This document shows, piece by piece, positions 33,622 through 43,476 of a stretch of DNA of 64,000 nt. Numbering within the stretch: position 1 is the first letter of the stretch; each line of letters opens with the position of its first letter. The DNA is taken from NCBI RefSeq assembly GCF_900156175.1, contig NZ_FTMV01000018.1, positions 62,001 to 126,000 on the forward strand. Direction: 5' to 3'. Under the pieces are notes generated by a model, which saw only the letters and a program-made list of their open reading frames with translations, was not told the DNA's origin and did not search any database. Position numbers and translations under genes: made by a program. The stretch comes from Janthinobacterium sp. TND4EL3. GTDB lineage: Bacteria; Pseudomonadota; Gammaproteobacteria; Burkholderiales; Burkholderiaceae_D.

Positions 33622-34427
33622 TATGGTGTTTCCAACAGGGGTAATCGGGGCAGCACGGCGCGCGCATTGGCGCTGGTGGCAGCTGCCACTTGCGCGATAT
33701 CAAGGCCGCGCAGTTCGGCCAGCACGGCGCCGATGCGCGGCAGTTCTTCGGGGCTGTTGCGGCCCGGGTGTATCCAGCTGGGAGAAATATCGGGCGCGTC
33801 CGTCTCCAGCACGATGGCGTCCAAAGGCAGGTCCGTCGCCATGCGGCGTATCTGCAAGGCGCGCGTAAACGTCATCGCGCCGCCGAAACCGAGCTTGAAA
33901 CCGAGGGCTATATAACCCTGCGCCTGCTGGAAGCTGCCGTTGAACGCATGGGCGATGCCGCCGTTCGGGCGGATCTGGCGCGCGTGCTTGAGGACGATGT
34001 CCTGCGAGCGGCGCACGTGGGCCAGCACGGGAAGGCCGAAGTCGCGGGCGATTTTCAGCTGCTCGCGCAGGAAATGCTCCTGCTTGACGCGCATGGCCGG
34101 TTCGCACAGCATGGGAAGGAAGAAATCGAGGCCGATCTCGCCGATGGCGACAAAGCGCGGGTCGTTCATCGCCAGCGCCACGGCATCGCGCAGGGCGATC
34201 AAATCGTCCTCGGTGGCCTGCGGCACGTAGATCGGGTGGATGCCGAGCGCATAGCTCGCGTTGGCCGACGTTGCCGCCAGATCGCGCACGATGGCGAAAT
34301 TGGCCCGTTCGACGGCGGGGACGACGATCATCGCCACGCCCTGCGCGGCCGCGCGCGCCGCCACCTGCGGCGATTCGCTGCCGAATTCATGCGCGTCGAG
34401 GTGGCAATGCGTGTCGATCCACAGCAT
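33621..34427 (-). CDS. tatD: TatD-family metal-dependent deoxyribonuclease
   Basis: A 268-aa TatD/YcfH-type hydrolase. The metal site is visible as DTHCHLD at the N-terminus, the Glu of IGEIGLDFF, His in VLAHVRRS, His in IAHAFNG and Asp in LETDAPD. Homologues are 3'-5' DNases. A TatD paralogue role is equally possible because bacteria often carry several. It lies 11 bp after lolD on the same strand. Confidence 0.9.
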   Translation of the reverse strand: MLWIDTHCHLDAHEFGSESPQVAARAAAQGVAMIVVPAVERANFAIVRDLAATSANASYALGIHPIYVPQATEDDLIALRDAVALAMNDPRFVAIGEIGLDFFLPMLCEPAMRVKQEHFLREQLKIARDFGLPVLAHVRRSQDIVLKHARQIRPNGGIAHAFNGSFQQAQGYIALGFKLGFGGAMTFTRALQIRRMATDLPLDAIVLETDAPDISPSWIHPGRNSPEELPRIGAVLAELRGLDIAQVAAATSANARAVLPRLPLLETP

Positions 34428-34438
34428 GGCGAAGCTCC

Positions 34439-35188
34439 TTAATATTGGTACGGCTGCAGCCCTTCGTCCGTCAGGCGCAGCACGCGGTCGCAGCGCCTGG
34501 CCAGTTCGATATCGTGCGTGACGATGACGAAGGCCGTGCCCAGGGTGCGCGACAGTTCCAGCATCAGGTCGAAGATCTGTTCGGCCGTGGCGTGATCGAG
34601 GTTGCCCGTCGGTTCATCGGCCAGCACGCAGGCCGGCTGCGTGACGAGGGCGCGGGCCAGGGCCACGCGCTGGCGCTCGCCGCCCGACAATTCGCCGGGC
34701 GTGTGCGTGACGCGCTTGGCCAGGTTCACGCGCGTCAAAATCTGCTGCGCCAGTTCGGTGGCCGGGGCGCGTTTCATGCGGCGTATCATCAGCGGCATGG
34801 CGACGTTGTCCAGCGCGGAAAACTCGGGCAGCAGGTGGTGGAACTGGTAGACGAAGCCCAGCGAAGCATTGCGCAAGTCGCCGCGCGCCTTTTCGCTGAG
34901 GGTGGCGAAATCCTTGCCCAGCAGGGTCACCTTGCCGCTGGTGGGCGTATCGAGCCCGCCCAGCAGGTGCAGCAGGGTCGATTTGCCCGAACCGGAGGCG
35001 CCGACGATGGCGACGCGCTCGCCGCGGTGCACGTCAATATCGATGCCGGCCAGCACCTGCACCTTGTAGCTGCCCTGCGTAAAAGTCTTGCCCAGGCCAC
35101 GGCAGCTAAGGACGGCGGAATCGGCGGAAGCGCCGTTGGAGGCAGGTTTGTTCAGATCGGTCATGGTCGTATTCAGTGGTTTATTCAT
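34439..35188 (-). CDS. lolD: Lipoprotein-releasing ABC transporter ATP-binding protein LolD
   Basis: A 249-aa ATPase of the LolCDE complex, which extracts lipoproteins from the inner membrane for LolA. Walker A is GASGSGKST, the Q-loop region [11 protein letters not shown] is characteristic of LolD/MacB, the signature is [10 protein letters not shown], Walker B is [11 protein letters not shown] and the switch His is in IVTHD. It overlaps the upstream permease gene by 8 bp. An N-terminal extension of about 25 residues precedes the usual start and may be unneeded; ATG 35188 is kept because of the overlap. Confidence 0.94.
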   Translation of the reverse strand: MNKPLNTTMTDLNKPASNGASADSAVLSCRGLGKTFTQGSYKVQVLAGIDIDVHRGERVAIVGASGSGKSTLLHLLGGLDTPTSGKVTLLGKDFATLSEKARGDLRNASLGFVYQFHHLLPEFSALDNVAMPLMIRRMKRAPATELAQQILTRVNLAKRVTHTPGELSGGERQRVALARALVTQPACVLADEPTGNLDHATAEQIFDLMLELSRTLGTAFVIVTHDIELARRCDRVLRLTDEGLQPYQY

Positions 35189-36446
35189 AGCGCAGGGCTT
35201 CCGCAGGTTTGACGCGGGCAGCCCACCAGCTCGGGTACAGGGTCGCCAAGAAGGCGAGGATCACGGCCAGCACGCCGATCTTGCTGACGTCGGGCCAGCG
35301 CAGGTCGGACGGCACGGTGCTGATGAAATAGATGTCCTTGGAGAGGAACTGCACGCCCAGCAGGTGCTCGATGAAGGGCACGATGACGTCGATGTTCATC
35401 GCCACCAGCACGCCGCCGCCCACGCCCAGGATCGTCCCCAGGATGCCCACCAGCGCGCCCTGGATCATGAAGATCTTCATGATGGAACGGGGCGAGGCGC
35501 CCAGGGTGCGCAGGATCGCGATATCGGCCTGCTTGTCCGTCACCGTCATCACCAGCGTCGAGACGAGGTTGAAGGCGGCCACGGCGATGATCAGGGTCAG
35601 GATGATGAACATCATGCGTTTTTCCGTCTGCACGGCGGCAAACCAGTTGGCGTTCAGCTTGGACCAGTCGCGCAGCCACAGGTCGCCCGGCATGGATTTC
35701 TTCAGTTCGGCCGCCACTTGCGGCGCCTGGTTCATGTCGGCCAGGCGCAAACGCAGGCCGGACGGGCCATCGAGGCGCAGCAGGCGCTGGCCGTCTTCGA
35801 TATTGATGAAGGCCAAACCGGCGTCGAATTCATTGTGGCCCGCCTGGAAGATGCCGCTGACGGTAAAGCTGCGCATGCGCGGCAGCACGCCGGCCGGCGT
35901 GACCTGGCCCTGCGCCAGCATCAAGGTGACTTTTTCGCCGAGGTTGACCCGCAAGGCGCGCGCCAGCTCGATGCCCAGCACGATATTGAAGGTGCCCGGC
36001 TGCAGCGCCTTGAAGCTGCCCATGCGCGTCTGGCCTGCCACGTCGGACACGTTCGGCTCTTCCTCGGGCAGCACGCCGCGCACGATGGCGGGGCGCAGGG
36101 CATCGTCGCGCAGCAGCATGCCTTGCGTTTCCACAAACGGCGCGGCGCCCTTCACGGCCGGATTTTTAAAAGCCTGCGCCGCTTCCGCGCGCCAGTCGGG
36201 CATGCTGCCGCTATTGTCGAACACTTCCACGTGGGCCAGCACGGACAGCATGCGGTCCGTCACTTCCTTCTGGAAGCCGTTCATCACGGACAGCACGACG
36301 ATCAGCGCCGCCACGCCCAGGCCGATGCCGGCCATGGAAATGAGCGAGATGAAGGAGATAAAACTGTTGCGGCCACTGCGCTTGCCGGCCCGCGTGTAGC
36401 GCAGGCCGACCAGCCATTCGAAGGGCAAATTCTTGAAAATACTCAT
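35181..36446 (-). CDS. Lipoprotein-releasing permease LolC/LolE, second copy
   Basis: A 421-aa permease of the FtsX/MacB-type fold. It has one N-terminal membrane helix ([14 protein letters not shown]), a large periplasmic domain, and three C-terminal helices ending in [12 protein letters not shown]. The N-terminal [19 protein letters not shown] is the LolC/E hallmark. It is closely similar throughout to the product of 36479-37756, with only scattered substitutions in the first 75 residues. The two genes are therefore recent tandem relatives that probably form the LolC/LolE heterodimer. I cannot say which is C and which is E. Confidence 0.92.
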   Translation of the reverse strand: MSIFKNLPFEWLVGLRYTRAGKRSGRNSFISFISLISMAGIGLGVAALIVVLSVMNGFQKEVTDRMLSVLAHVEVFDNSGSMPDWRAEAAQAFKNPAVKGAAPFVETQGMLLRDDALRPAIVRGVLPEEEPNVSDVAGQTRMGSFKALQPGTFNIVLGIELARALRVNLGEKVTLMLAQGQVTPAGVLPRMRSFTVSGIFQAGHNEFDAGLAFINIEDGQRLLRLDGPSGLRLRLADMNQAPQVAAELKKSMPGDLWLRDWSKLNANWFAAVQTEKRMMFIILTLIIAVAAFNLVSTLVMTVTDKQADIAILRTLGASPRSIMKIFMIQGALVGILGTILGVGGGVLVAMNIDVIVPFIEHLLGVQFLSKDIYFISTVPSDLRWPDVSKIGVLAVILAFLATLYPSWWAARVKPAEALRYE

Positions 36447-36478
36447 TATTCAGGCGGTCTTTATCGTTTCTTGGAGTG

Positions 36479-37756
36479 TTATTCGTAGCGCAGGGCCTCG
36501 GCCGGTTTGACGCGCGCGGCGCGCCAGCTCGGGTAGATGGTGGCCACCAGCGCCAGGCCAAAGGCGATCAGGCCGATCTGCGCCACGTCGAGCCAATGCA
36601 CGTCCGACGGCACGGCGCTGATCTGGTAGATTTCCTTGGAGATGAAGTGCAGGCCGAAGATGCTTTCGATGAAGGGCACGATGACGCCCACGTTCAGCGC
36701 CAGCACGACGCCGCCGATCACGCCCAAAGCACTGCCCAGCAAGCCCACCAGCGCGCCCTGGATCATGAAGATCTTCATGATGGAGAACGGCGAGGCGCCC
36801 AGCGTGCGCAGGATGGCGATATCGGCCTGCTTGTCGGTGACCGACATCACCAGGGTCGAGACGAGGTTGAACGCGGCCACGGCGATGATCATGCTGAGGA
36901 TGATGAACATCATGTTCTTCTGGCTTTGCACCAGCGCATACCAGCTGGCGCTGGCGCGCGACCAGTCGCGCATCCACAGCTGGCCCGGCATCGTTGCCTT
37001 CAGTTCGCGCGCCACCTGGGGCGCCTTGTTCATGTCGTGCAGGCGCAGGCGCAGGCCGGACGGGCCGTCGAGCTGCAGCAGCTGCTGCGCGTCCTGCATG
37101 TTGACGAAGGCCAGGCTGCCATCGAGTTCATTATGACCTGCCTCAAAGATGCCCGATACCTTGAGCGCGCGCATGCGCGGCATGACGATGCCATTGGCCG
37201 GGTCGCCCGCCCTCGGCTCGCGTTCCAGCATCAGGGTCACGTTCTGCCCCACTTTCACGTCGAGCGCCTTGGCCAGGTCGATACCGAGCACGATGTTGTA
37301 GGAACCGGGGGTCAGCGCATCGAAACTGCCCTGCTTCATCTGGCCTGCCACGCTGGAGACGGTGGCTTCCTGCTGCGGCAGCACGCCGCGCACGACGGAC
37401 GGGCGCATGGTTTCGTCATTGAGCAGCATGCCCTGGGTTTCCACGAAAGGCGACACGGCTTTCACTTGCGGGTTGGCGTAGGCGGCGCGCTCCTGCGCCT
37501 GCCAGTTCGGCATGGAGCCGCTCGTGTCGAACACCTCGACGTGGGCCAGCACCGACATCAGCCGGTCGGTCACTTCCTTCTGGAAGCCGTTCATGACGGA
37601 GAGGACGACGATCAGGGCGGCCACGCCCAGGCCGATGCCGGCCACGGAAATGAGGGAGATGAAGGAAATGAAGCTGTTGCGGCCACTGCGTTTCCCGGCG
37701 CGCGTATAGCGCACGCCGACCTGCCACTCAAAAGGAAATTGTTTGATGATGCTCAT
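36479..37756 (-). CDS. Lipoprotein-releasing permease LolC/LolE, first copy
   Basis: A 425-aa paralogue of the adjacent permease, with the same layout: [19 protein letters not shown], helix [13 protein letters not shown], periplasmic domain and final [15 protein letters not shown] 37756 corresponds exactly to the start of the second copy. It opens the lol operon (lolC/E, lolC/E, lolD), with 32 bp between the two permease genes. Function is lipoprotein release to LolA together with LolD. Confidence 0.92.
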   Translation of the reverse strand: MSIIKQFPFEWQVGVRYTRAGKRSGRNSFISFISLISVAGIGLGVAALIVVLSVMNGFQKEVTDRLMSVLAHVEVFDTSGSMPNWQAQERAAYANPQVKAVSPFVETQGMLLNDETMRPSVVRGVLPQQEATVSSVAGQMKQGSFDALTPGSYNIVLGIDLAKALDVKVGQNVTLMLEREPRAGDPANGIVMPRMRALKVSGIFEAGHNELDGSLAFVNMQDAQQLLQLDGPSGLRLRLHDMNKAPQVARELKATMPGQLWMRDWSRASASWYALVQSQKNMMFIILSMIIAVAAFNLVSTLVMSVTDKQADIAILRTLGASPFSIMKIFMIQGALVGLLGSALGVIGGVVLALNVGVIVPFIESIFGLHFISKEIYQISAVPSDVHWLDVAQIGLIAFGLALVATIYPSWRAARVKPAEALRYE

Positions 37757-37850
37757 GCGCTCCCGCGACAACGATGATATGCGAGCGCGCAGTGTGCCAC
37801 ACAATGGGCATTTCATGCATCAAGTCTGCGTGAAACAGCGCACAGCTAGC

Positions 37851-39146
37851 CTATTTTGCCTCCTGCGCCAGGCCGAAAACGCGCAACAGCTGCCCCGCAA
37901 GCGCATATTGCCGCATCTGCGCCAGGGTCAGACGGTGCAGCTGGTCGATGCGCCGCTGCTGCAGCGTGAAATAGCTGTCGCGCGTCTGGATGACCTGCTG
38001 CAGGTTGCGCCGGCCCGCCTCGTACTGGATGGTCCCGCCGCGCACGACGAAGGCCATCTTCTTTTCCTGCTCGTCGAGCAGGTCCAGCGTGCGCCGCGCA
38101 TTGGCGATGCGCGGCAGCATGCTGGCCAGGTCGGCGCGCGTGCCCTGCTCGGCGCGCGCCACGTCCGCCTCGGCCGCCTGGGCGCGGCTGATGCTTTCGT
38201 CGCGCTGCGCCAGGCTGCCGCCGCCGAGCGGGATTTCCCAGGAGACCCCCACCGACCAGCCCCGCTGCTGGATGGTCGACGGCGGCGGCGTGGTCTTGTT
38301 ATTGAGCAGATGGCTGACGTTCAGGTCGATTTTGGGGGCCAGGGTGGCCGCCACGCCGCGCACGCGCAACCGGGCCGCGGCAGCCCGCTCGCGCGCGGCG
38401 CGCAACTGCGCCTGCTGCGTATCGGCATTCTCCAGCGCCTGCGCCGGCAGCGGCGCAAAGGCGAAATCGGCAAACTGCGCCACCGGCTCGAAAGCCAGCG
38501 CCTCGAGCTTGATGCGCGCCGCCTGCTGGTCCGTCAGCAAGCCGTCGTGCACCAGTTCCGCGTCCAGCTGCGAACTTTGCGCCAGTTCGCGGTCCACTTC
38601 CGACGATTTGCCCAGTTCCGCCTGGCGCGCCACCTGCCGCACCAGCTGCGTCACGTCGCGCAGGCGTTCCTGCGACTGCTGCAGGCCGCGTTCCAGGCGC
38701 TGCATGTCGAAATACGCTTCGGCCAGCTTTTCCGCGCTTTCCGCGCGCGCCCGCTCCACGTCGAAGGCGGCGCCCGCCATCTCGCGCTCGGCCGCATCGA
38801 GTTCGGCGCGGTCGGCGCCGCCGTTGTACACGTTCCAGCGCACGCTCGCTTCCACCTGGTGCGTGCGGCGCTCGACCTCCTGCGTCCCATCGAGATCGTT
38901 GCTGCGCCCCCGCGTCGCCTGCAGACCCGCAGTCGGGAACAGGCGTGAACGGGCCTGCTTGTAGCGCGCTTCTGTGGCGGCCAGCGCCGCCTGCGCCGCG
39001 ATCACCTGCGGATCGCGCGGCACGGCGCGCGCCAGCAAGGCTGGCAGGCCGCGCGCGGACTGGACGGATAAGGTGCCGGGGAGCTGCGCCTGCGCCGCCA
39101 TGCCGGCGCACGCCAGTGTGATAAATATCAAGAAAGCACGCATCAC
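37851..39146 (-). CDS. TolC-family outer-membrane protein of type I secretion
   Basis: A 431-aa outer-membrane efflux protein with a signal peptide (ITLACAGMAAQAQ). The two TolC repeats of long helices and strands are recognisable from KQARSRLFPTAGLQATRG, RWNVYNGGADRAELDAAE and VGVSWEIPLGGG. It would form the trimeric exit duct for the adjacent type I system. Its start overlaps the HlyD-like gene stop by 4 bp (ATGA), so it is translationally coupled. Confidence 0.9.
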   Translation of the reverse strand: MMRAFLIFITLACAGMAAQAQLPGTLSVQSARGLPALLARAVPRDPQVIAAQAALAATEARYKQARSRLFPTAGLQATRGRSNDLDGTQEVERRTHQVEASVRWNVYNGGADRAELDAAEREMAGAAFDVERARAESAEKLAEAYFDMQRLERGLQQSQERLRDVTQLVRQVARQAELGKSSEVDRELAQSSQLDAELVHDGLLTDQQAARIKLEALAFEPVAQFADFAFAPLPAQALENADTQQAQLRAARERAAAARLRVRGVAATLAPKIDLNVSHLLNNKTTPPPSTIQQRGWSVGVSWEIPLGGGSLAQRDESISRAQAAEADVARAEQGTRADLASMLPRIANARRTLDLLDEQEKKMAFVVRGGTIQYEAGRRNLQQVIQTRDSYFTLQQRRIDQLHRLTLAQMRQYALAGQLLRVFGLAQEAK

Positions 39147-40456
39147 CGCTCCTGCAGGGAAGACTGCAAGCCGCGCAGCACGGGCTTGAACACATATTGC
39201 AGCACCGAGCGGCGGCCCGTCAGGATGCCCACGTCGACGGGCATGCCTGGCGTCACCGGCAATACCTTGCCGTGCGCCGTCAGTTGGCTGCGGTCGGTGC
39301 TCAGCTGCACCTCAAAGTACGGTTCGTTGCGTTCGTCGGGAATCGCGTCCGCCCCCACGCGCACCACTTGCGCCTGCATGCGGCCGTAGGTGGTGGCGTC
39401 GTACGCCAGCACATTCGCCGACGCGCTCTGTCCCACATGGATAAAACCGATGTCCGACGGTTTCACGCGCACGGAGATCAGCATTTCCGAGTCGGCAGGC
39501 ACGATTTCCAGGATAGGTTTACCCGGCTGCGCCACGCCGCCGACGGTTGCCACCAGCACGCGGTTGACGACGCCGTCGACGGGCGCCGTTACGTCGCGCC
39601 GGCTTACCTGGTCCTGCTGGCCTTTCACGGTGCTGGCCAGGGCGCCGGCCTTGGTTTCATATTCGCTGCGCTGCGCGCCCCACTGGCCGCGCATGCGCGC
39701 TTCCACTTCGCCCGCCTGCGCCTGCGCCTCGGCCAGCGTGGCCGTCAGGCGCGGCACGGAGCTGCGCAGGCTGTCGAGTTCCGTGCGCTGCTGCTGCACG
39801 CGCTGCTGCGCATTCAGGTAGTCGCCGCGCGAACCGGCGCCCTCTTTGAAGAGCCTCTCCTCGATGGACAGGCTTTCCAGGGCGATTTTCAGGCCTGTAT
39901 CCAGCTGGGCGATGCGGCTGTGCGCCTCGGCCAGCTCGCCGCGGCGGCGCGTCACGCCTTCGCGCGCGGCCGCCGTGGCCGAGGCGAATTCGCGCTGGCC
40001 GTCGCGCCACAGCTGCGTTTCCTTGGCGATCAGCTCGGGCGCTTCTTTCTGCCATTCCGGCGCAAACTGGGGCGTGCCGCCGGACAGCAGCGCATCGAGG
40101 CGCGCCCTGCCCGCCAGCGCGGCCAGGCGATTCTGCACGCTGGCGCCCAGGTTGGCTTCGTACTGGGCCGTGTCCAGGCGCAGCAGCAAGTCGCCGCGGC
40201 GCACGCGCTGGCCCGGTTTCACCAGCATTTCACGCACGATGCCCCCTTCCAGGCTTTGCACTTCCTGCAGGTGCGATGGCGGCGTGATGGCGCCGCGGCC
40301 ATTCACGGACACGTCGAGCTGGGCGAACATGGCCCAGGCCAGCACCAGCACCAGCAGCACGGACGTCAAGGCCAGCATGCGGATGACGATGCGCTGCGGT
40401 TCGCGTTCCGGGTCCGGGTGGGCCGCCGGCAGCGGGCGGGCATTCACGGCGCTCAT
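39143..40456 (-). CDS. HlyD-family periplasmic adaptor of type I secretion
   Basis: A 437-aa membrane-fusion protein. One transmembrane helix (LALTSVLLVLVLAWAMF) follows a cytoplasmic N-terminus. A lipoyl half-motif (EGGIVREMLVKPGQRV) comes next, then a long coiled coil (about 95-290). The matching lipoyl half is VTAPVDGVVNRV and the beta-barrel ends GMPVDVGILTGRRSVLQY. It links the ABC protein to the TolC-like protein. Both ends overlap neighbours by 4 bp. Confidence 0.93.
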   Translation of the reverse strand: MSAVNARPLPAAHPDPEREPQRIVIRMLALTSVLLVLVLAWAMFAQLDVSVNGRGAITPPSHLQEVQSLEGGIVREMLVKPGQRVRRGDLLLRLDTAQYEANLGASVQNRLAALAGRARLDALLSGGTPQFAPEWQKEAPELIAKETQLWRDGQREFASATAAAREGVTRRRGELAEAHSRIAQLDTGLKIALESLSIEERLFKEGAGSRGDYLNAQQRVQQQRTELDSLRSSVPRLTATLAEAQAQAGEVEARMRGQWGAQRSEYETKAGALASTVKGQQDQVSRRDVTAPVDGVVNRVLVATVGGVAQPGKPILEIVPADSEMLISVRVKPSDIGFIHVGQSASANVLAYDATTYGRMQAQVVRVGADAIPDERNEPYFEVQLSTDRSQLTAHGKVLPVTPGMPVDVGILTGRRSVLQYVFKPVLRGLQSSLQER

Positions 40457-42606
40457 GCCGCCACTCCCTGTTCCGCCACGGGCTTGGCCGTCTGGCTGTT
40501 CAAGACGCGCATGACGTCATCGCGCGGGCCGTCGGCCACGATGCGCCCCTTGTCGAAGACGATCAGGCGGTCCACCAGCGCCAGCATGGCCATGCGGTGC
40601 GTCACCAGCACGATGGTCGTCTCTTTTAAGGTACGCAGCCGGCCGATCAGCCGCTGCTCGGTGGCCGGGTCGAACATGCTGCTCGGCTCATCGAGCAGCA
40701 GCATCGGCGGTTTCGCCAGCAAGGCGCGGGCCATGGCCACGGCTTGCCGCTGGCCGCCGGACAGGCGCTCGCCCCGCTCGCCCACTTCCGTCGCCACACC
40801 CTTGGGCAGCTGGGTGATGATGTCGTCGAGGCAGGCCAGGCGGATGGCGTCGAGCAGGCTCTCGTCGTCGGGCTGGCTGCGTCCCAGTTCGATGTTTTCG
40901 CGCAGGGTGCCATGGAACAGGGTGACGTCCTGCGGCACGTAGCCGATCTGGCGGCGCAGGCTCAAGGGGTCCAGCTGGGTGCTGGCCAGGTCGTCGAACA
41001 GCACGCTGCCGCTTTGCGGGCCGTACTGGTTCAGCAGCAAGCGCAGCAAGGTGCTCTTGCCGGAACCGAGCTTGCCGATCACGCCGACCCGTTCGCCGGG
41101 GCGGATGTGCAGGTTGAGCTTATCGAGCAGCGGCGGCGAATTCGGGTAGGCAAAGCCCACGTCGCGAAATTCGATGCGCCCGGACAGGGGCGGCGCCTGC
41201 AGGCTGGCCGCGTCGTCGTCGGTGGGCGCTTCCATGATTTTATTAAGTGCGTGGTACGACAGCTTGGTCTGTTCCCAGCGCATGATCAGGCCCGCGATCT
41301 GGCTCACGGGCGCCAGGGCGCGGCCCGTCAGCATGCTCACGGCGATGATCTGGCCCAGGGTCAGCAGATGCTCGCCCATCAGCAAGGCGCCCGTGGCCAC
41401 CACGGCCACGCCGGACAGGGCCAGCACGGCCGTGTTGATGTAGTTGACCCGGCTGACGATTTCGCGCGTCTCGACGCTGTTGGCGGCGATGGCCACCGTC
41501 AGGCTTTCCCATTTGCGCCGGCTCCAGGCTTCGGCGCCCAGCGCCTTGATGGTGTCGAGGCCATTCATGGTTTCAAACAGGTGCGCCGTGCGCTGCGCGC
41601 TTTCCTGCATCGAGGCGGCCACGTGGCGCGCCAGGGCCGCGCGCGAGGCGAAGGCGACCAGCAGCAGGATCGGGATGACTGCCAGGGGCACGAGCACGAG
41701 CCAGCCGCCGACCAGGGCGATCACCAGCAGGAACAGCAGCAGGAACGGCAAGTCGCCGAGGGTGGTCAGGGTCGTGGAAGCGAAGAATTCGCGCACGGAT
41801 TCGAAATCGCGCACGGTATTGGCCAAAGTTCCCCCCGAGGCGGGCCGGCTGGCCGCGCGCAGGCGCAAGCACTGGGCGAAGATGTTCGACGACAGCGCCA
41901 CGTCCATGCGGCGCGACGCCGTTTCCACCAGTTCGCCGCGCAGCAGGCGCAGGGCCAGCTCGAAGCCCGTCAGCGTCACGACGGCAATCGTCAGCACCCA
42001 CAGGCTGGACGTGGCATTGTTCGGGATCACGCGGTCATACACGGCCATCGCATAGAACGGCACCAGCGCGCCGATGATATTGAGCACCAGGGTGCCCAGC
42101 AGGGCCCAGCGGAAGATCCAGCGGTTACGGTTGAAGACATCCCAGAACCAGCGGCCCGCCGCCGGCATGCTGTAGAGTAAGCTGCGCTGGTCGAAAAACA
42201 TGACGGGCCGCACGGCTACCCAGCGTCCATCGGGCACTTCCCGCGCCAGCGCGGCGGCGTCGAGCCAGGCACTGCCGGCGATGCCGGGCACATGGCATTC
42301 ATATTTACCGTCGGCAATGGCCAGTACCACCAGCGCCTGCCCTTCCCCGTTGAGCAGCAAGGCCGGCATTTCCGTGGGGCGGCGCGGCTTGTCTATCGGC
42401 AACGCGGTGCCGGCCAGGGTGGCGTGCGCCAGCGCCTGTTCGAGAAAGTCGGCCGCGGCCGGGTCTGCCTGGGCCGCCACGCTGGCGCGCAGGCGCTCGG
42501 CCTGCACGGTCACGCCGAAAAAGCGTGCCAGGAAGACGATGGCGTCGGCGATGGCATCGGTGGAGATGCCGGCGGAAGCGGTCGAGGTGTCAAGGGGTGG
42601 GGTCAT
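40453..42606 (-). CDS. Type I secretion ABC transporter (LapB-like)
   Basis: A 717-aa permease-ATPase. The N-terminal ~130 residues form a C39-like domain without the catalytic cysteine, typical of LapB-type exporters of RTX and giant adhesins. Six membrane helices follow (about 155-430), then the nucleotide-binding domain: Walker A GKLGSGKSTL, signature LSGGQRQAVA, Walker B MLLLDEPSS and switch VTHRM. ATG 42606 was chosen over an in-frame start at 42648 because of length and the terminator stem lying between. Its likely cargo is the adhesin at 43477-46995. Confidence 0.92.
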   Translation of the reverse strand: MTPPLDTSTASAGISTDAIADAIVFLARFFGVTVQAERLRASVAAQADPAAADFLEQALAHATLAGTALPIDKPRRPTEMPALLLNGEGQALVVLAIADGKYECHVPGIAGSAWLDAAALAREVPDGRWVAVRPVMFFDQRSLLYSMPAAGRWFWDVFNRNRWIFRWALLGTLVLNIIGALVPFYAMAVYDRVIPNNATSSLWVLTIAVVTLTGFELALRLLRGELVETASRRMDVALSSNIFAQCLRLRAASRPASGGTLANTVRDFESVREFFASTTLTTLGDLPFLLLFLLVIALVGGWLVLVPLAVIPILLLVAFASRAALARHVAASMQESAQRTAHLFETMNGLDTIKALGAEAWSRRKWESLTVAIAANSVETREIVSRVNYINTAVLALSGVAVVATGALLMGEHLLTLGQIIAVSMLTGRALAPVSQIAGLIMRWEQTKLSYHALNKIMEAPTDDDAASLQAPPLSGRIEFRDVGFAYPNSPPLLDKLNLHIRPGERVGVIGKLGSGKSTLLRLLLNQYGPQSGSVLFDDLASTQLDPLSLRRQIGYVPQDVTLFHGTLRENIELGRSQPDDESLLDAIRLACLDDIITQLPKGVATEVGERGERLSGGQRQAVAMARALLAKPPMLLLDEPSSMFDPATEQRLIGRLRTLKETTIVLVTHRMAMLALVDRLIVFDKGRIVADGPRDDVMRVLNSQTAKPVAEQGVAA

Positions 42607-42620
42607 GATGGATTCACAAT

Positions 42621-42657
42621 AAAACGCTGCGGCGCGCCGGTCGGGCACGCCGCAGCG
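42621..42657 (-). terminator. Intercistronic terminator before the type I ABC gene
   Basis: A perfect 10-bp stem (CGCTGCGGCG 42625-42634 with CGCCGCAGCG 42648-42657) is followed on the minus strand by TTTTATTG. It lies after the PEP-CTERM gene and immediately before the ABC transporter start codon. It would end most transcripts from the adhesin side and leave a lower level of transporter expression. Confidence 0.7.
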
Positions 42658-42688
42658 GGAACGCTATCGCTTGCGCGATGAGCGATGG

Positions 42689-43360
42689 TTAATTCAGCGC
42701 GGAAGCGCCCTTGCGGCGGCGCGCCATGAAGCCCAGCAAGCCCAGGCCCGCGACCAGCATGGCCCACGTCTGCGCTTCCGGCACCGGCGATACGCTGAGC
42801 AAGGTTTGCGAAGCTGGATTGACGCTCGTCAAGCTCGTGTAGTTGTACAGGTTCCGGATCGCGCCATTGCCCGTGGCCACGCCCAGCATGGTGTTGGCCT
42901 GGCTGACGACGGCATTGCTGAGGTTTTTGAAGCGCAGGTCGCCCGTCAGCAGGTTCGTATTGTCGTTATTCAATTCCCACAGGGCCAGCTGGAAGGCGGC
43001 GGCGCTGTTGGCGCTGGTCGACACAGCCGCGATGGACGAAGCGTAATACCCTTCATACAGGCGCTTGACGGCGTCGCTGGCGGCAAAGGCGCCGCTGCTG
43101 TAGCTGTTCGACGTGTTGCTCAGTGCGACATGAGGATCGAGGCAAAACGCCAGGAAGGTGTTGCTGTCGTACTTGACTTCCCACAAGGTCGGCGAGATGG
43201 CGCTGCCCGAACCGAAGGCGCCACCGGCAGCCGTAAACAGGCTGACGCTGTGCGAATCGACGACTTGCAGATTGGAGGCGGCCAGGGCGCTGCCGCTGGC
43301 GAGGGCGAACGTGGCCGCGGCGATGGCGCCGCGAACGATCAGGTGCATGGATTGTTTCAT
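42689..43360 (-). CDS. PEP-CTERM sorting-domain protein
   Basis: A 223-aa exported protein. A signal peptide (GAIAAATFALASGSALA) is followed by a Ser/Ala/Asn-rich domain containing LAFCLDPHVAL and AAFQLALWELNND. A PEP-CTERM tail closes it: VPEAQTWAM, hydrophobic helix, then RRRK. Such tails are processed by exosortase/EpsH in exopolysaccharide-producing Gram-negatives. ATG 43360 has an AGGGAAA ribosome site. It lies between the adhesin and its presumed secretion genes. FCLDP and ALWEL also occur in thioester/Cys-Gln-type surface domains; that is only a suggestion. Confidence 0.85.
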   Translation of the reverse strand: MKQSMHLIVRGAIAAATFALASGSALAASNLQVVDSHSVSLFTAAGGAFGSGSAISPTLWEVKYDSNTFLAFCLDPHVALSNTSNSYSSGAFAASDAVKRLYEGYYASSIAAVSTSANSAAAFQLALWELNNDNTNLLTGDLRFKNLSNAVVSQANTMLGVATGNGAIRNLYNYTSLTSVNPASQTLLSVSPVPEAQTWAMLVAGLGLLGFMARRRKGASALN

Positions 43361-43392
43361 CGTGGTTTCCCTATTTCTATTATCAAGTGTGG

Positions 43393-43470
43393 AAAAAAGC
43401 GTGGAAAGCGCCGGCGACCCGTGACGGGTGCGCCGGTGCGGCATTGCCGGGCAGGCTCATGGCCCGGCAA
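43393..43470 (-). terminator. Tandem hairpins after the adhesin gene
   Basis: On the minus strand, just after the adhesin stop, TTGCCGGGC pairs with GCCCGGCAA (43444-43470). A second hairpin at 43411-43436 (CCGGCG-ACCCG with CGGGT-CGCCGG, one bulge) is followed about 12 nt later by a TTTTTT run (43393-43398). The arrangement looks like a leaky terminator that would raise adhesin mRNA over downstream genes. Confidence 0.5.
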
Positions 43471-43476
43471 GGGACA

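Noticed and set aside
40453-42606. Reading the ABC exporter as a bacteriocin (C39 peptidase) transporter
   Set aside because: The N-terminal C39-like domain lacks the catalytic cysteine motif, and the neighbouring gene encodes a large adhesin rather than a small precursor peptide.
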